This document shows, in pieces, positions 28,237 to 36,353 of a DNA stretch of 64,000 nucleotides. Source of the DNA: Paracoccaceae bacterium (lineage in GTDB: Bacteria; Pseudomonadota; Alphaproteobacteria; Rhodobacterales; Rhodobacteraceae). How positions within the stretch are numbered: the stretch's first letter is position 1; each line of letters begins with the position of its first letter. The position numbers and the translations under genes were made by a program. Under the pieces are notes generated by a model, which was not told where the DNA came from, made no database searches, and was given only the letters and a program-made list of their open reading frames with translations. Location of the stretch: positions 47,918 through 111,917 of the forward strand of contig JAHDXW010000007.1 in NCBI GenBank assembly GCA_023383015.1, read 5' to 3'.

Positions 28237-28418
28237 ACTACCTGACGTGGCTGATGCGCGCGGCGCGCTGGGCCCGGCACCCGCCGTCGCCGGGGCGGGT
28301 GAGGCTGGTGCTGGGGGTGATCGCGGTCTGCCTGCTGCTGGTCGGGGTCGAGCTGTTCCTGGGCTGGCCGGACTGGCTGACGGTGGGCGGCGCGCGCCCG
28401 CCGATGCCGAGGTTCTAG
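28233..28418 (+). CDS. Small single-pass membrane protein, unknown
   Basis: A 61-residue protein starting in the hpt stop (ATGA). It has a basic N-terminus ([17 protein letters not shown]), one transmembrane helix ([20 protein letters not shown]) and a short tail ending [10 protein letters not shown], so the N-terminus should be inside. I know similar small proteins next to hpt in Rhodobacterales but no function. Coupling to hpt makes it a real gene rather than a chance frame. Confidence 0.75.
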   Translation: MNYLTWLMRAARWARHPPSPGRVRLVLGVIAVCLLLVGVELFLGWPDWLTVGGARPPMPRF

Positions 28419-28464
28419 GCCGGCGCCCCCGGGCGTGATTCCCGCTCGCGGGAGCGTGCGCACT

Positions 28465-28500
28465 GTGCGCCGGCGCGCAGGCCGCCGCGCGCCGGCGCAC
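28465..28500. terminator. Perfect 14-bp stem-loop after the hpt operon
   Basis: GTGCGCCGGCGCGC at 28465-28478 pairs perfectly with 28487-28500 across an 8-base loop. It lies 47 bases after the small membrane protein stop and well before the cytochrome promoter. No T-run follows. It may act as a terminator or as a messenger-stabilising structure. Confidence 0.5.
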
Positions 28501-28524
28501 GACGGCCCGGCAGCACTGCGGCAT

Positions 28525-28552
28525 TTGATCGCTGGCCGTCCCGTGCTAGCCT
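28525..28552 (+). promoter_or_regulatory. Candidate sigma-70-like promoter for the cytochrome pair
   Basis: TTGATC at 28525-28530, a 16-base spacer and TAGCCT at 28547-28552 lie about 44 bases before the cytochrome c' ATG. The spacing is acceptable and both hexamers are near consensus for a GC-rich genome. No experimental support. Confidence 0.4.
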
Positions 28553-28595
28553 CCCCGTTGCGGAGCTTTCCCCAGGTTCAACCGAGGTACACGCC

Positions 28596-29063
28596 ATGAA
28601 GCTTTTCCGTCTTGCCGCCGCTGCCGCCCTCGCCGTGGCCACCGTCGGGCTGTCGGCGGCGGCCGCCAACCCGTCGATCGAGAACGCGGTCCGTGCCCGC
28701 AAGGCGCAGATGCAGCTCTACGCCTTCAACCTCGGGGTGATCGGGGCGATGGCGCAGGGCAACGCCACCTATGACGCGGCGACCGCCCAGAGCGCCGCCG
28801 ACAACCTGGTGGCGCTGGCGTCGCTGTCCAAGACCATCCAGTGGCCCGCGGGCTCGCACGTGGGTGCCGCCGCCGACACAAGGGCGCTGCCGGCGCTGTG
28901 GGAGAACCTTGACGATTTCGCCACCAAGTACGCGGCTCTGGGCGCCGGTGCGGCGGCCATGCAGGCGGCGGCCGGCGGCGGGCTGGACGGCGTGAAGGCG
29001 GCGATGGGCGGGCTTGCGGGTGCATGCTCGGCCTGCCACCAGAGCTATCGCCAGCCGCAGTAG
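28596..29063 (+). CDS. Cytochrome c' (class II c-type cytochrome)
   Basis: A 155-residue exported protein with a Sec signal peptide (LAAAAALAVATVGLSAAAA) and a single heme motif CSACH at residues 144-148 near the C-terminus, the arrangement of class II cytochromes c'. The body is alpha-helical, with segments such as NAVRARKAQMQLYAFNLGVIGAMAQG and LWENLDDFATKYAAL fitting the four-helix bundle. Cytochrome c' proteins bind NO or act as periplasmic electron carriers. The ATG is followed 12 bases after its stop by a diheme cytochrome gene, so the pair probably works together. Confidence 0.92.
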   Translation: MKLFRLAAAAALAVATVGLSAAAANPSIENAVRARKAQMQLYAFNLGVIGAMAQGNATYDAATAQSAADNLVALASLSKTIQWPAGSHVGAAADTRALPALWENLDDFATKYAALGAGAAAMQAAAGGGLDGVKAAMGGLAGACSACHQSYRQPQ

Positions 29064-29075
29064 GGCCGGTTGACA

Positions 29076-29966
29076 ATGAAGCGCCTGCTGGCGGGGCTTG
29101 TCACCCTGGCAATGGTAGCGGCAGTGGCGGGGTATGTGCTGGCCCTGCCCCGTCCGCTGCCGGCCGCCGCCTTCGCCGGGCTGTCGGGCGATGCGGAGCG
29201 GGGCGGGCGGCTCTTTCACGCCGGCGGCTGCGCGGGATGCCACGCTGCCCCGGGGGCGGAGGGCGAGGCGCGTCTTGTGCTTGCCGGCGGGCGCGAGTTC
29301 GCCACCCCCTTCGGGCGCTTCCTGGCGCCCAACATCTCGCCCGACCCCGCGCAGGGGATCGGCGGCTGGGGGCTGGCGGAGTTCGGCAACGCGCTGCTGC
29401 GCGGGGTGGCGCCCGACGGCAGCCACTACTACCCCGCCTTCCCCTACACGACCTACGCGCGGATGACGCTGCAGGACGTGGCCGACCTCAAGGCCTACAT
29501 CGACGGGCTGCCGGCGTCGGCGGTGCCGTCGCGGCCGCATGTGCTGGGCTTTCCCTTCAGCATCCGCCTCGGGCTGGGGGTATGGAAGCGGCTCTACCTC
29601 GATCCGTCCTTCGTGGTGGAGGGCCCGCTGAGCGAGGCCGAGGCGCGCGGCCGCTACCTTGCCGAGGCGCTGGCCCATTGCGGCGAATGCCACACCCCGC
29701 GCGACGCGCTGGGCGGACCGGACCGCGGGCGCTGGCTGGCCGGGGGGCCCAACCCCAGCGGCGAGGGGCGCATCCCCGACATCACGCCGGCCCGGCTGCG
29801 CTGGAGCGAGGGCGAGATCGCCGCCTATCTGGAGACCGGCTTCACCCCCGAGTTCGACACCGCCGGCGGCCAGATGGCCGAGGTGGTGAAATCGCTCGCC
29901 CTGCTGCCCGCCGGGGACCGCGCCGCGATCGCGGCCTATCTGAAGCGGGTGCCGTCGGCGCCCTGA
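29076..29966 (+). CDS. Diheme c-type cytochrome, membrane-anchored
   Basis: A 296-residue protein with an N-terminal hydrophobic anchor or signal (LLAGLVTLAMVAAVAGYVLAL) and two heme motifs, CAGCH (52-56) and CGECH (202-206). Each sits in a separate class I-type domain, and axial Met candidates occur (for example YARMTL and GQMAEV). The style resembles cytochrome subunits of alcohol/fructose/gluconate dehydrogenases. No dehydrogenase subunit is next to it, so it may accept electrons from, or pass them to, the adjacent cytochrome c'. The ATG at 29076 is preferred over a TTG two codons upstream. Confidence 0.9.
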   Translation: MKRLLAGLVTLAMVAAVAGYVLALPRPLPAAAFAGLSGDAERGGRLFHAGGCAGCHAAPGAEGEARLVLAGGREFATPFGRFLAPNISPDPAQGIGGWGLAEFGNALLRGVAPDGSHYYPAFPYTTYARMTLQDVADLKAYIDGLPASAVPSRPHVLGFPFSIRLGLGVWKRLYLDPSFVVEGPLSEAEARGRYLAEALAHCGECHTPRDALGGPDRGRWLAGGPNPSGEGRIPDITPARLRWSEGEIAAYLETGFTPEFDTAGGQMAEVVKSLALLPAGDRAAIAAYLKRVPSAP

Positions 29967-29973
29967 GCCGGCC

Positions 29974-30717
29974 TCAGAGCCGGCCCGATTCGGTCATCCG
30001 CTGCAGGAAGCGGCGCGTCCGGGGGTGCTCGGGGGCGGCGAAAAGCCGGGCCGGCGGCGCCTCCTCGATGATGCGTCCGGCGTCGAGGACGCAGACGCGG
30101 TCCGCCACGTCGCGGGCGAACCCCATCTCGTGGGTGACGATCGCCATCGTCATGCCGCGGTCCTTCAGGCCGCGGACGATGCGCAGGACCTCGCCCACGA
30201 GCTCGGGATCGAGCGCGGCGGTGATCTCGTCGAGCAGGAGCACGTCGGGGTCGGTGGCCAGCGCTCGCACGATCGCGACCCGCTGCTGCTGGCCGCCCGA
30301 CAGCCGCTCGGGCCAGGCGGCGGCGAACTCGCCCATGCCGAACTCGGCCAGCAGCCGGCGCGCCCGCGCCTCGGCCTCGGCGCGCGGCTGGCCGTGCACC
30401 CGCCGCGGCGCCAGGGTGACGTTGCCGAGCACGGTCAGGTGCGGGAAGAGGTTGTAGGACTGGAAGACGATCCCGATGCGCCGCTGCAGGCCGGTGCGGC
30501 CGAAGGCGGGGGCGTCGATGGGCACGCCGTCGAGGGTGATGGTGCCGGCATCGATCTCGACCAGCCGGTTGAGGCAGCGCAGCAGCGTCGACTTGCCCGA
30601 CCCCGAGGCGCCGATCAGCGCCACCACCTCGTGCGGCCGTACGGCGAGGTCGACCCGGTCGAGCACCGGCCGGTCGCCATACCACTTGGTCACGCCGGTG
30701 GCGCGGATCTCGCCCAT
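29974..30717 (-). CDS. Polar amino acid ABC transporter, ATP-binding protein
   Basis: A 247-residue ABC ATPase with Walker A GASGSGKS (36-43), Q-loop FQSYNLFPHLTVLGNV, signature LSGGQQQRVAIVRALA, Walker B VLLLDE and H-loop VTHEMGFARDVADRV. The Q-loop text and the EMGFAR box are diagnostic of the GlnQ/HisP class. Walker B continues as DEITAALDPE, with Ile where most members have Pro or Thr, a conservative oddity. It is the last gene of a three-gene operon (binding protein, permease, ATPase), four bases after the permease stop. Confidence 0.96.
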   Translation of the reverse strand: MGEIRATGVTKWYGDRPVLDRVDLAVRPHEVVALIGASGSGKSTLLRCLNRLVEIDAGTITLDGVPIDAPAFGRTGLQRRIGIVFQSYNLFPHLTVLGNVTLAPRRVHGQPRAEAEARARRLLAEFGMGEFAAAWPERLSGGQQQRVAIVRALATDPDVLLLDEITAALDPELVGEVLRIVRGLKDRGMTMAIVTHEMGFARDVADRVCVLDAGRIIEEAPPARLFAAPEHPRTRRFLQRMTESGRL

Positions 30718-30721
30718 CGCC

Positions 30722-31561
30722 TCAGCCCGCGCCCTGCAGCCGCCGCGCCCGGTCGGCCCGCGTCACCCAGTCGGCCAGCCGCGCCATCGGGATCGTGGCG
30801 GCCAGGAACAGGAGCGCGGCCACCACCAGCGCGGAGTAGTTGAAGGTCTGGGCGGTGTAGATCTGGGCCTCGCGCACCGCATCGCGGACCCCGATCACCG
30901 ACAGGAGCGCCACGTCCTTCTGCAGCGCCACAACGATGTTCATCAGGGCCGGCAGCACGTTGCGCAGCGCCTGCGGGAGGATCGCATGGACCATCGTCTG
31001 CCATTCGGTGAGCCCCAGCGCCTTGGCCGCGGCGCGCTGCCCCTCGGGCACCGCGTCGATGCCCGAGCGGTAGATCTCGGCGACATAGGCCGAGTAGGAA
31101 ACGACCATCGCCACCGTCCCCCAGAACAGGCCCGAGCTGGGCAGGCCCGGCAGGTTCAGCGCCGGGATGCCGAAGCCGAACAGCAGCACCAGCAGCAGCG
31201 CGGGGATGCCGCGGAAGAGGTCGATGTAGACGACGACGATCAGCCGGAAGGGCAGGAACAGCGGCGCCCGCAGCGACCGCAGCACCGCGAGCACGAGCGC
31301 CCAGAGGGCGATGAGGGCGAGCGCCGTCAGCCAGATGCGCAGCGACACGCCGAAGCCCTGCAGGACCCGCGGGAAGGCCTCGGCCATCGCCTCGAGGCTG
31401 AAGAACTGGCGCTGCACCCGCGGCCACTGGGGCGCCGAGGCTACCCACCAGCCGATCGCCCCGAAGACCACGACGAGGCTTGCCAGCCCCGCGAGCGCCG
31501 GCAGGACCGCCGCCCGCCGGTCGGGCCGGCGGCGCGGCGGCGGCGGTTCCGGCGTCGTCAT
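30722..31561 (-). CDS. Polar amino acid ABC transporter, permease
   Basis: A 279-residue inner-membrane permease of the HisMQ/GlnP family. A Pro-rich N-terminus precedes the first helix (AVLPALAGLASLVVVFGAIGWW). The core holds LRIWLTALALIALWALVLA, YIDLFRGIPALLLVLLF and the EAA loop around AAKALGLTEWQTMVHAILPQALR that docks on the ATPase. Only one permease gene is present, so a homodimer is expected. The start overlaps the stop of the binding-protein gene (ATGA). Confidence 0.95.
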   Translation of the reverse strand: MTTPEPPPPRRRPDRRAAVLPALAGLASLVVVFGAIGWWVASAPQWPRVQRQFFSLEAMAEAFPRVLQGFGVSLRIWLTALALIALWALVLAVLRSLRAPLFLPFRLIVVVYIDLFRGIPALLLVLLFGFGIPALNLPGLPSSGLFWGTVAMVVSYSAYVAEIYRSGIDAVPEGQRAAAKALGLTEWQTMVHAILPQALRNVLPALMNIVVALQKDVALLSVIGVRDAVREAQIYTAQTFNYSALVVAALLFLAATIPMARLADWVTRADRARRLQGAG

Positions 31562-32379
31562 TCGCTGATGGTCGGCAGGTCCGGGTCGGCGACCAGGTAG
31601 CGCTGCTTCAGCTCCTCGACGGTGCCCGCGGCGATCACCTGCCCCAGCGCCTCGTCCACCCAGTCGACCAGCGGGTTGCCGTACTCGAACAGCAGTCCGT
31701 GCCCCTGGTCGGCGGCGTCGGGCGGCAGGAGGGCGACGATGCGTGCCTCGGGCACCTGGACGGCGGTGACGAACAGCGCGGTCGGCAGCGCGGCCACGGT
31801 GGCGTCGATCTGGCCGGCCTGCATCGCCTGGAAGACGCCGACCTGGTCGTCGTAGACCGCGGCATCCGTCACCCCCAGCATCGATTCGATGTAGGCGAGG
31901 TCGGTCGTGCCGATGGTGGCGCCCCAGCGCGCGCCGCGCAGGTCGGCAAAACTGCGGGCGGCCTCGACCGGGCTGCCGGGCAGCGCGATCACGGCCTTCT
32001 CGGGCTGGTAGTAGACGCGGCTGAAGGTGACGACCTGCGCGCGTTGCTCGGTGACCGAGATCTGCTGGATGTTGAAGTCGTAGGGTTTGGCGCCCGGGGC
32101 GATGGCCTGATCGAAGGTGGTGGGCACCCAGACGACATCGGCGGGGGCAAAGCCCATGGCGGCGGCCAGGGCGTAGACAAGGCCGTTCTCGAACCCCTCG
32201 CCGGCGGCGGGGTCGTTGTTCAGCATCCATGGCGGATAGACCGGATCGCCGGTGGCGACGGTCAGCTTGCCCGGCGTGGCCAGCCGCGGGTCCATGGGCG
32301 TGCGCTCCTGCGCCGCGGCGGGCACGGCGAGGAGGAGTGCGGCGGCAAGGGCGGTGAATGCGTTGAGGCGGGGTGGCAT
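31558..32379 (-). CDS. Polar amino acid ABC transporter, periplasmic binding protein
   Basis: A 273-residue family 3 solute-binding protein with a Sec signal peptide cut near VPAAAQERT. The mature part has GKLTVATGDPVYPPWMLNND, AMGFAPADVVWVPTTFDQAI and FNIQQISVTEQRAQVVTFSRVYY-type blocks (cited in part), all typical of the family. GGGAG lies nine bases before the ATG at 32379; a longer frame to 32445 lacks a site. It is first in the operon, as expected when the binding protein is made in excess. Ligand specificity is not readable. Confidence 0.94.
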   Translation of the reverse strand: MPPRLNAFTALAAALLLAVPAAAQERTPMDPRLATPGKLTVATGDPVYPPWMLNNDPAAGEGFENGLVYALAAAMGFAPADVVWVPTTFDQAIAPGAKPYDFNIQQISVTEQRAQVVTFSRVYYQPEKAVIALPGSPVEAARSFADLRGARWGATIGTTDLAYIESMLGVTDAAVYDDQVGVFQAMQAGQIDATVAALPTALFVTAVQVPEARIVALLPPDAADQGHGLLFEYGNPLVDWVDEALGQVIAAGTVEELKQRYLVADPDLPTISE

Positions 32380-32470
32380 CGGCGTCTCCCTGTCGTGGAC
32401 GGACGGCCGAACGATAGCCGCCCGCTGCCGGCCGGCAAGCGCCATCGGGAAGCCGGCGCGGACGGGCCGC

Positions 32471-34237
32471 TCAGTCGCGGTCCTTCTGCAGGATGCCGGT
32501 CACCGCCGCGGCGACGAGCGCTACGACCACCCAGCCGGCCACGACCAGCGGCCAGCGCGCCCACCACAGCCACCAGCCCCACTTCCCTTGCGCCGTCGTG
32601 GGTGCCCAGGCCGCCGTCTGGCCGAGGTCGACGAGCGGCACCAGCAGGTCGGCCGCCCAGGCGTAGCGGCTGAACGTCTCCCAATCCTGCCCCGGGGCGC
32701 CCGGCGCCGACCAGAGCGCCGCGGCATTGCCCGCCCCGGCGCGGATCGCCTGCCAGCCCTCGGAGGTGAGGATCACGTCCGAGGCGGGGGCGAACCCGCC
32801 CGAGACCCAGGCCATGTGGGCAAGGGTCGTGGCAAGCAGCCAGAGCGCGAACAGCACGATCACGCTGCGGGTGGGGAAATAGCCGTAGCCGACAACGCCG
32901 CGCACGAGAGTATCCCACGCCGCCCGCGGGACGTTCAGCCCGCGCTGAAGGACGGCTCGCAGCCGGGGCCAGACTCGCCGACGCGATTCGCCGCTTGGCC
33001 ACGCCCCTGCGCGCCGCCGCCCATGCCGCGCAAAAAGCCGCTCGTGCTCGAGCAGCACCTCCCGCGGCCCCCGCGCGTGGCCCATGGCCGCCAGCACCTT
33101 CGCAAGCCGGGTGTAGGGCTGGGGGTAAAACGCCCCGCCCCCGCCCGCCGCCCGCGCCAGCCACCCCAGCCGCTCCCGCGCGTCGGTGGTGGCGCCGACG
33201 ATGCGGTCGTAGGTGAAGCCGTCGAGCCACACCGGCCCCGTCGCCTTCGCCCAGCTGTCCGTGTCGTCGACGAGATCGCCGACACGGGCCGAGCCGAGGC
33301 TCACCAGGCCCTGCACCCTGACCAACTTCTTAAATATCAGTTGGTGCTTGACCCGCAGCCCCTGCCCGATGAACGCCGTGCATCTGCCTTCGGTCTGTCT
33401 CTCCTCCGTGCCGCCGATCAGACTCGCCTCCCTGCCGCCGGTCAGACTCGCCTCCGTGCAGTCCAGCTGCCCGCCGGTCTCCGCCCCGGCCACATTGACC
33501 GTGCCGGTGATACAGGCCTTGCTGAGAACCAAGCTATGCCCCAGACTCAGCCCTTGCGCATCGAGCGCCCGGCCCATGCCCGCGGTCAGCGTCGCTTCGG
33601 CAAGAGTGAACTGCCCACCGATCTTCGCCCCGTTCACGGCCACCGTGCCGGTGACCTTTGCCTTGCGCAAGTAGAGGCCCTGCCCCAGCTTCATCCCCTG
33701 CCCGAAGAGCGCCCCGCCCTCGCCTGCGGTCATCGTCGCCCCGTCGCAGTCCAGCTGCCCGCCGATCTCTGCCGCGCTCACATCCACCGTGCCGGTGACG
33801 GTGGCGCCGCGCAGGACCAGCGCCCCCCCGATGCGCGCGCCCGGCGCGAACAGGCCGGGAAGCTTGGAGCCCGCGAGGTCGAGGTGCTCCAGCCGGGCCT
33901 GCGCGATGAGGGGCCTCTCCTCGAACCGGCACAGAACCAGCACCGTCTGCCCCCGCGCGCTGGCGGCGCGCAGGTCGAGTTCCCCCGCCACCCACGCCCC
34001 GACGAGCGCCACCCCCGCCACATGCAGCCCGCAGCCGGGCGTGCCGCCGAGGATGAGAAGGCGCAGCAGGTCGGCCCGCACCCGGCGCCCGGGGCTCTCC
34101 GCCTCGGGCAGCGTCCCGTCGCCAAGCGTGCAGGGCTGCCCGGCCCGCCAGGCGTCGATCAGTTCCTGCTCGGCCGGCGTGGGGTCGAACCCCTGCCCGG
34201 GGTCGAGGAAGTCCGCCACCGAGACGATCCGCACCAT
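32471..34237 (-). CDS. Beta-helix repeat protein with C-terminal membrane domain, unknown
   Basis: A 588-residue protein in two parts. Residues about 60-320 contain repeated motifs such as VTGTVDVSAAEIGGQLDCDG, VTGTVAVNGAKIGGQF and ITGTVNVAGAETGGQLDC, about 45 residues apart and separated by LxLGxSLxLxKA-like turns, suggesting a right-handed parallel beta-helix. A conserved block then reads GFTYDRIVG, FYPQPYTRLAKVLAAMGH and LEHERLFARHGRR. Transmembrane helices follow at about 459-480 and 556-583. No signal peptide is evident, so the repeat domain may face the cytoplasm. Databases often call relatives membrane-associated oxidoreductase, but I see no cofactor motif supporting that. It starts with a clear ATG (34237) and stands alone between the importer and lipA. 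Confidence 0.75.
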   Translation of the reverse strand: MVRIVSVADFLDPGQGFDPTPAEQELIDAWRAGQPCTLGDGTLPEAESPGRRVRADLLRLLILGGTPGCGLHVAGVALVGAWVAGELDLRAASARGQTVLVLCRFEERPLIAQARLEHLDLAGSKLPGLFAPGARIGGALVLRGATVTGTVDVSAAEIGGQLDCDGATMTAGEGGALFGQGMKLGQGLYLRKAKVTGTVAVNGAKIGGQFTLAEATLTAGMGRALDAQGLSLGHSLVLSKACITGTVNVAGAETGGQLDCTEASLTGGREASLIGGTEERQTEGRCTAFIGQGLRVKHQLIFKKLVRVQGLVSLGSARVGDLVDDTDSWAKATGPVWLDGFTYDRIVGATTDARERLGWLARAAGGGGAFYPQPYTRLAKVLAAMGHARGPREVLLEHERLFARHGRRRAGAWPSGESRRRVWPRLRAVLQRGLNVPRAAWDTLVRGVVGYGYFPTRSVIVLFALWLLATTLAHMAWVSGGFAPASDVILTSEGWQAIRAGAGNAAALWSAPGAPGQDWETFSRYAWAADLLVPLVDLGQTAAWAPTTAQGKWGWWLWWARWPLVVAGWVVVALVAAAVTGILQKDRD

Positions 34238-34330
34238 TCTCCGGGCCCTCGCACCGCACGGCAGCCAATCCTGCCGCCACGGGCGGCGCGGGGCAAGCGC
34301 GCGGCGGCGGGCGCGGGTGGCGGGCCGACC

Positions 34331-35287
34331 CTACGCCCGGCCCGACAGCTCCGCCCGCGCCGCCTTCAGCCGGGCGAAATCCGCCCCCGCGTGGTAGGAC
34401 GACCGCGTCAGCGGCGAGGCCGCGACCATCAGGAAGCCCTTGCCGCGCGCCGCCGCCTCGAGGCCCGCGAACTCCTCGGGCGGCACGAAGCGGGCGACCG
34501 CATGATGCTTCGGGGTCGGCTGCAGATACTGGCCGACGGTCAGGAAGTCGACGTCGGCGGCGCGCAGGTCGTCCATCACCTGCAAGACCGCCTGGCGGTC
34601 CTCGCCGAGGCCGACCATGATGCCCGACTTGGTGAACATCGTCGCGTCGAGTTCCTTCACACGCTGCAGGAGCCTCAGCGAGTGGAAGTAGCGCGCCCCG
34701 GGGCGCACCTCGGGGTAGAGCCCCGGCACCGTCTCGAGGTTGTGGTTGAAGACGTCCGGCCGGGCGGCGACCACGGTCTCGAGGGCCGCCGGCGGGCAGC
34801 GCAGGAAGTCGGGCACCAGCACCTCGACCGTCGTCGCCGGACTCTGGTGGCGGATGGCGCGGATCGTCTGGGCGAAATGCTCCGCCCCGCCGTCCGCAAG
34901 GTCGTCACGGTCCACCGAGGTGACGACGACATGGGCGAGCCCGAGCCGGCGCACGGCGGCGGCGACGCGCCCGGGCTCGAAGGCGTCGAGCGCCGCAGGC
35001 CGGCCGGTGGCGACGTTGCAGAAGGCGCAGGCGCGGGTGCAGATCTCGCCCATGATCATCATCGTCGCGTGGCCCTGCCCCCAGCACTCGCCGACGTTGG
35101 GGCAGCCGGCCTCCTCGCAGACGGTCGCGAGGCGGTGCTCGCGGATGATCTCGCGGGTGGCGCGGTAGCCCGCGGAGGTCGGCGCCCGGACGCGGATCCA
35201 CTCGGGCTTGCGCAGCCGCGGGGTCTCGGGGCGGTGCGCCTTTTCGGGGTGGCGCTGGTCGGGGTCGGACAGGTCGCGGGGCGACAT
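34331..35287 (-). CDS. lipA: Lipoyl synthase
   Basis: A 318-residue radical-SAM enzyme that inserts two sulfurs into octanoyl groups on E2 and H proteins. The auxiliary cluster cysteines are C57, C62 and C68 in [12 protein letters not shown], and the radical-SAM triad is C83, C87 and C90 in CTRACAFC. The C-terminal RSSYHAG supplies the conserved Arg-Ser-Ser ligand motif. [13 protein letters not shown] and ASPLTRSSY are family blocks. All essential residues are intact. It is divergent from the aquaporin gene, with a 184-base spacer. Confidence 0.97.
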   Translation of the reverse strand: MSPRDLSDPDQRHPEKAHRPETPRLRKPEWIRVRAPTSAGYRATREIIREHRLATVCEEAGCPNVGECWGQGHATMMIMGEICTRACAFCNVATGRPAALDAFEPGRVAAAVRRLGLAHVVVTSVDRDDLADGGAEHFAQTIRAIRHQSPATTVEVLVPDFLRCPPAALETVVAARPDVFNHNLETVPGLYPEVRPGARYFHSLRLLQRVKELDATMFTKSGIMVGLGEDRQAVLQVMDDLRAADVDFLTVGQYLQPTPKHHAVARFVPPEEFAGLEAAARGKGFLMVAASPLTRSSYHAGADFARLKAARAELSGRA

Positions 35288-35471
35288 CGGGGCTCCTCGC
35301 TGGGCTCGCGTCGCGTTCTAGCGCGGTTCGGGGCGGTTGTCCAAAGCCGCCGCCATCGCGTGCACGCCCCGGGTCGGGGCGTTTCGGGGGTGCCGGGCGC
35401 GGCCCCGGGACGCTATGGTCCGCCGATGCGCCGGCGCACGGGGCCCGGCGCGCGAGTGACAAGGGGAGACG

Positions 35472-36158
35472 ATGACGAGGAAGCTCATTGCCGAGGCGAT
35501 CGGCACCTTCATCCTGGTGTTTTTCGGCTGCGGCGCAGCCGTTCTGATGGGCGCCCAGATCGGCATGACGGGGATCGCGCTCGCCTTCGGCCTGGCGATC
35601 GTGGCGGCGGCCTACGGGCTGGGACCGATCTCGGGGGCGCACCTCAACCCGGCGGTCTCGCTCGGCATGCTGCTTGCCGGCCGGATGAGGGCCGGGGAGT
35701 TCCTGGGCTATGCCGCGGCGCAGGTCGCCGGGGCGGTGGCGGCGGCGGTGGTGCTGCTGGCGGTGGCCTCCGGCAAGGCCGACTACACGCTGGCGGCGAA
35801 CGGGCTGGGCCAGAACGGCTACGGGCCGGGCTATCTGGGCGAGTACTCGCTGGGTGCGGCGCTGCTGTTCGAGTTCGTCATGACCTTCCTCTTCGTCACC
35901 GTCATCCTCGGGGCGACGCAGGCGGGGGCGCCGGGGGCGATGGCGGGGCTGGCGATCGGGCTGACGCTGGCGGCCATCCATCTTGTCGGCATCACCGTCA
36001 CCGGGGTGTCGGTGAACCCCGCCCGCTCGGCCGGCCCGGCGCTGCTGGCAGGGGGAACGGCTCTGGCGCAACTCTGGGTGTTTGTCGTCGCCCCGCTTGC
36101 CGGCGGCGCGCTCGCGGGTGTTCTGCATGCCGCGGGCGTGACCCGCGCGGAAGGCTGA
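35472..36158 (+). CDS. aqpZ: Aquaporin Z-type water channel
   Basis: A 228-residue MIP-family channel with six helices and both NPA half-helices: GAHLNPAVSLG and VSVNPARSAGPALLAGG. The position after the second NPA is Arg, the selectivity-filter arginine, and small size plus a His in IHLVGITVTG favour a strict water channel over a glycerol facilitator. AAGGGGAGAC precedes the ATG. The central loop (SGKADYTLAANGLGQNGYGPGY) matches AqpZ proteins. Confidence 0.95.
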   Translation: MTRKLIAEAIGTFILVFFGCGAAVLMGAQIGMTGIALAFGLAIVAAAYGLGPISGAHLNPAVSLGMLLAGRMRAGEFLGYAAAQVAGAVAAAVVLLAVASGKADYTLAANGLGQNGYGPGYLGEYSLGAALLFEFVMTFLFVTVILGATQAGAPGAMAGLAIGLTLAAIHLVGITVTGVSVNPARSAGPALLAGGTALAQLWVFVVAPLAGGALAGVLHAAGVTRAEG

Positions 36159-36160
36159 GG

Positions 36161-36199
36161 CCGGCGGCGGGCCCCCGCCCGACGACGGGCGTCCGCCGG
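36161..36199. terminator. Candidate bidirectional terminator after aqpZ
   Basis: An outer stem CCGGCGG (36161-36167) / CCGCCGG (36193-36199) encloses an inner hairpin GCCCG-ACGA-CGGGC (36177-36190). It begins three bases after the aqpZ stop, between converging genes. No T-run. The rest of the spacer up to 36353 is GC-rich with no recognisable element. Confidence 0.4.
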
Positions 36200-36353
36200 A
36201 CGTGAGGCGCCCCTGCGGGCGTGGATGGGACCGCGGCCGCGGTGCGGCCGCGACGGCCCGGCGGGAGCCGAGGCCCGGAGACGGGGAGGGTTGCGCGCGG
36301 GCAGCGTGGCCGAGGCGCGGCGCCGCTTCCCCGCCCACCCTGCCGCCTCCCTC

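Noticed and set aside
32252..36205. 1317-residue plus-strand frame across the beta-helix and lipA genes
   Set aside because: It crosses several real genes on the other strand and reads into aqpZ in another frame; composition is that of a chance GC-rich frame.
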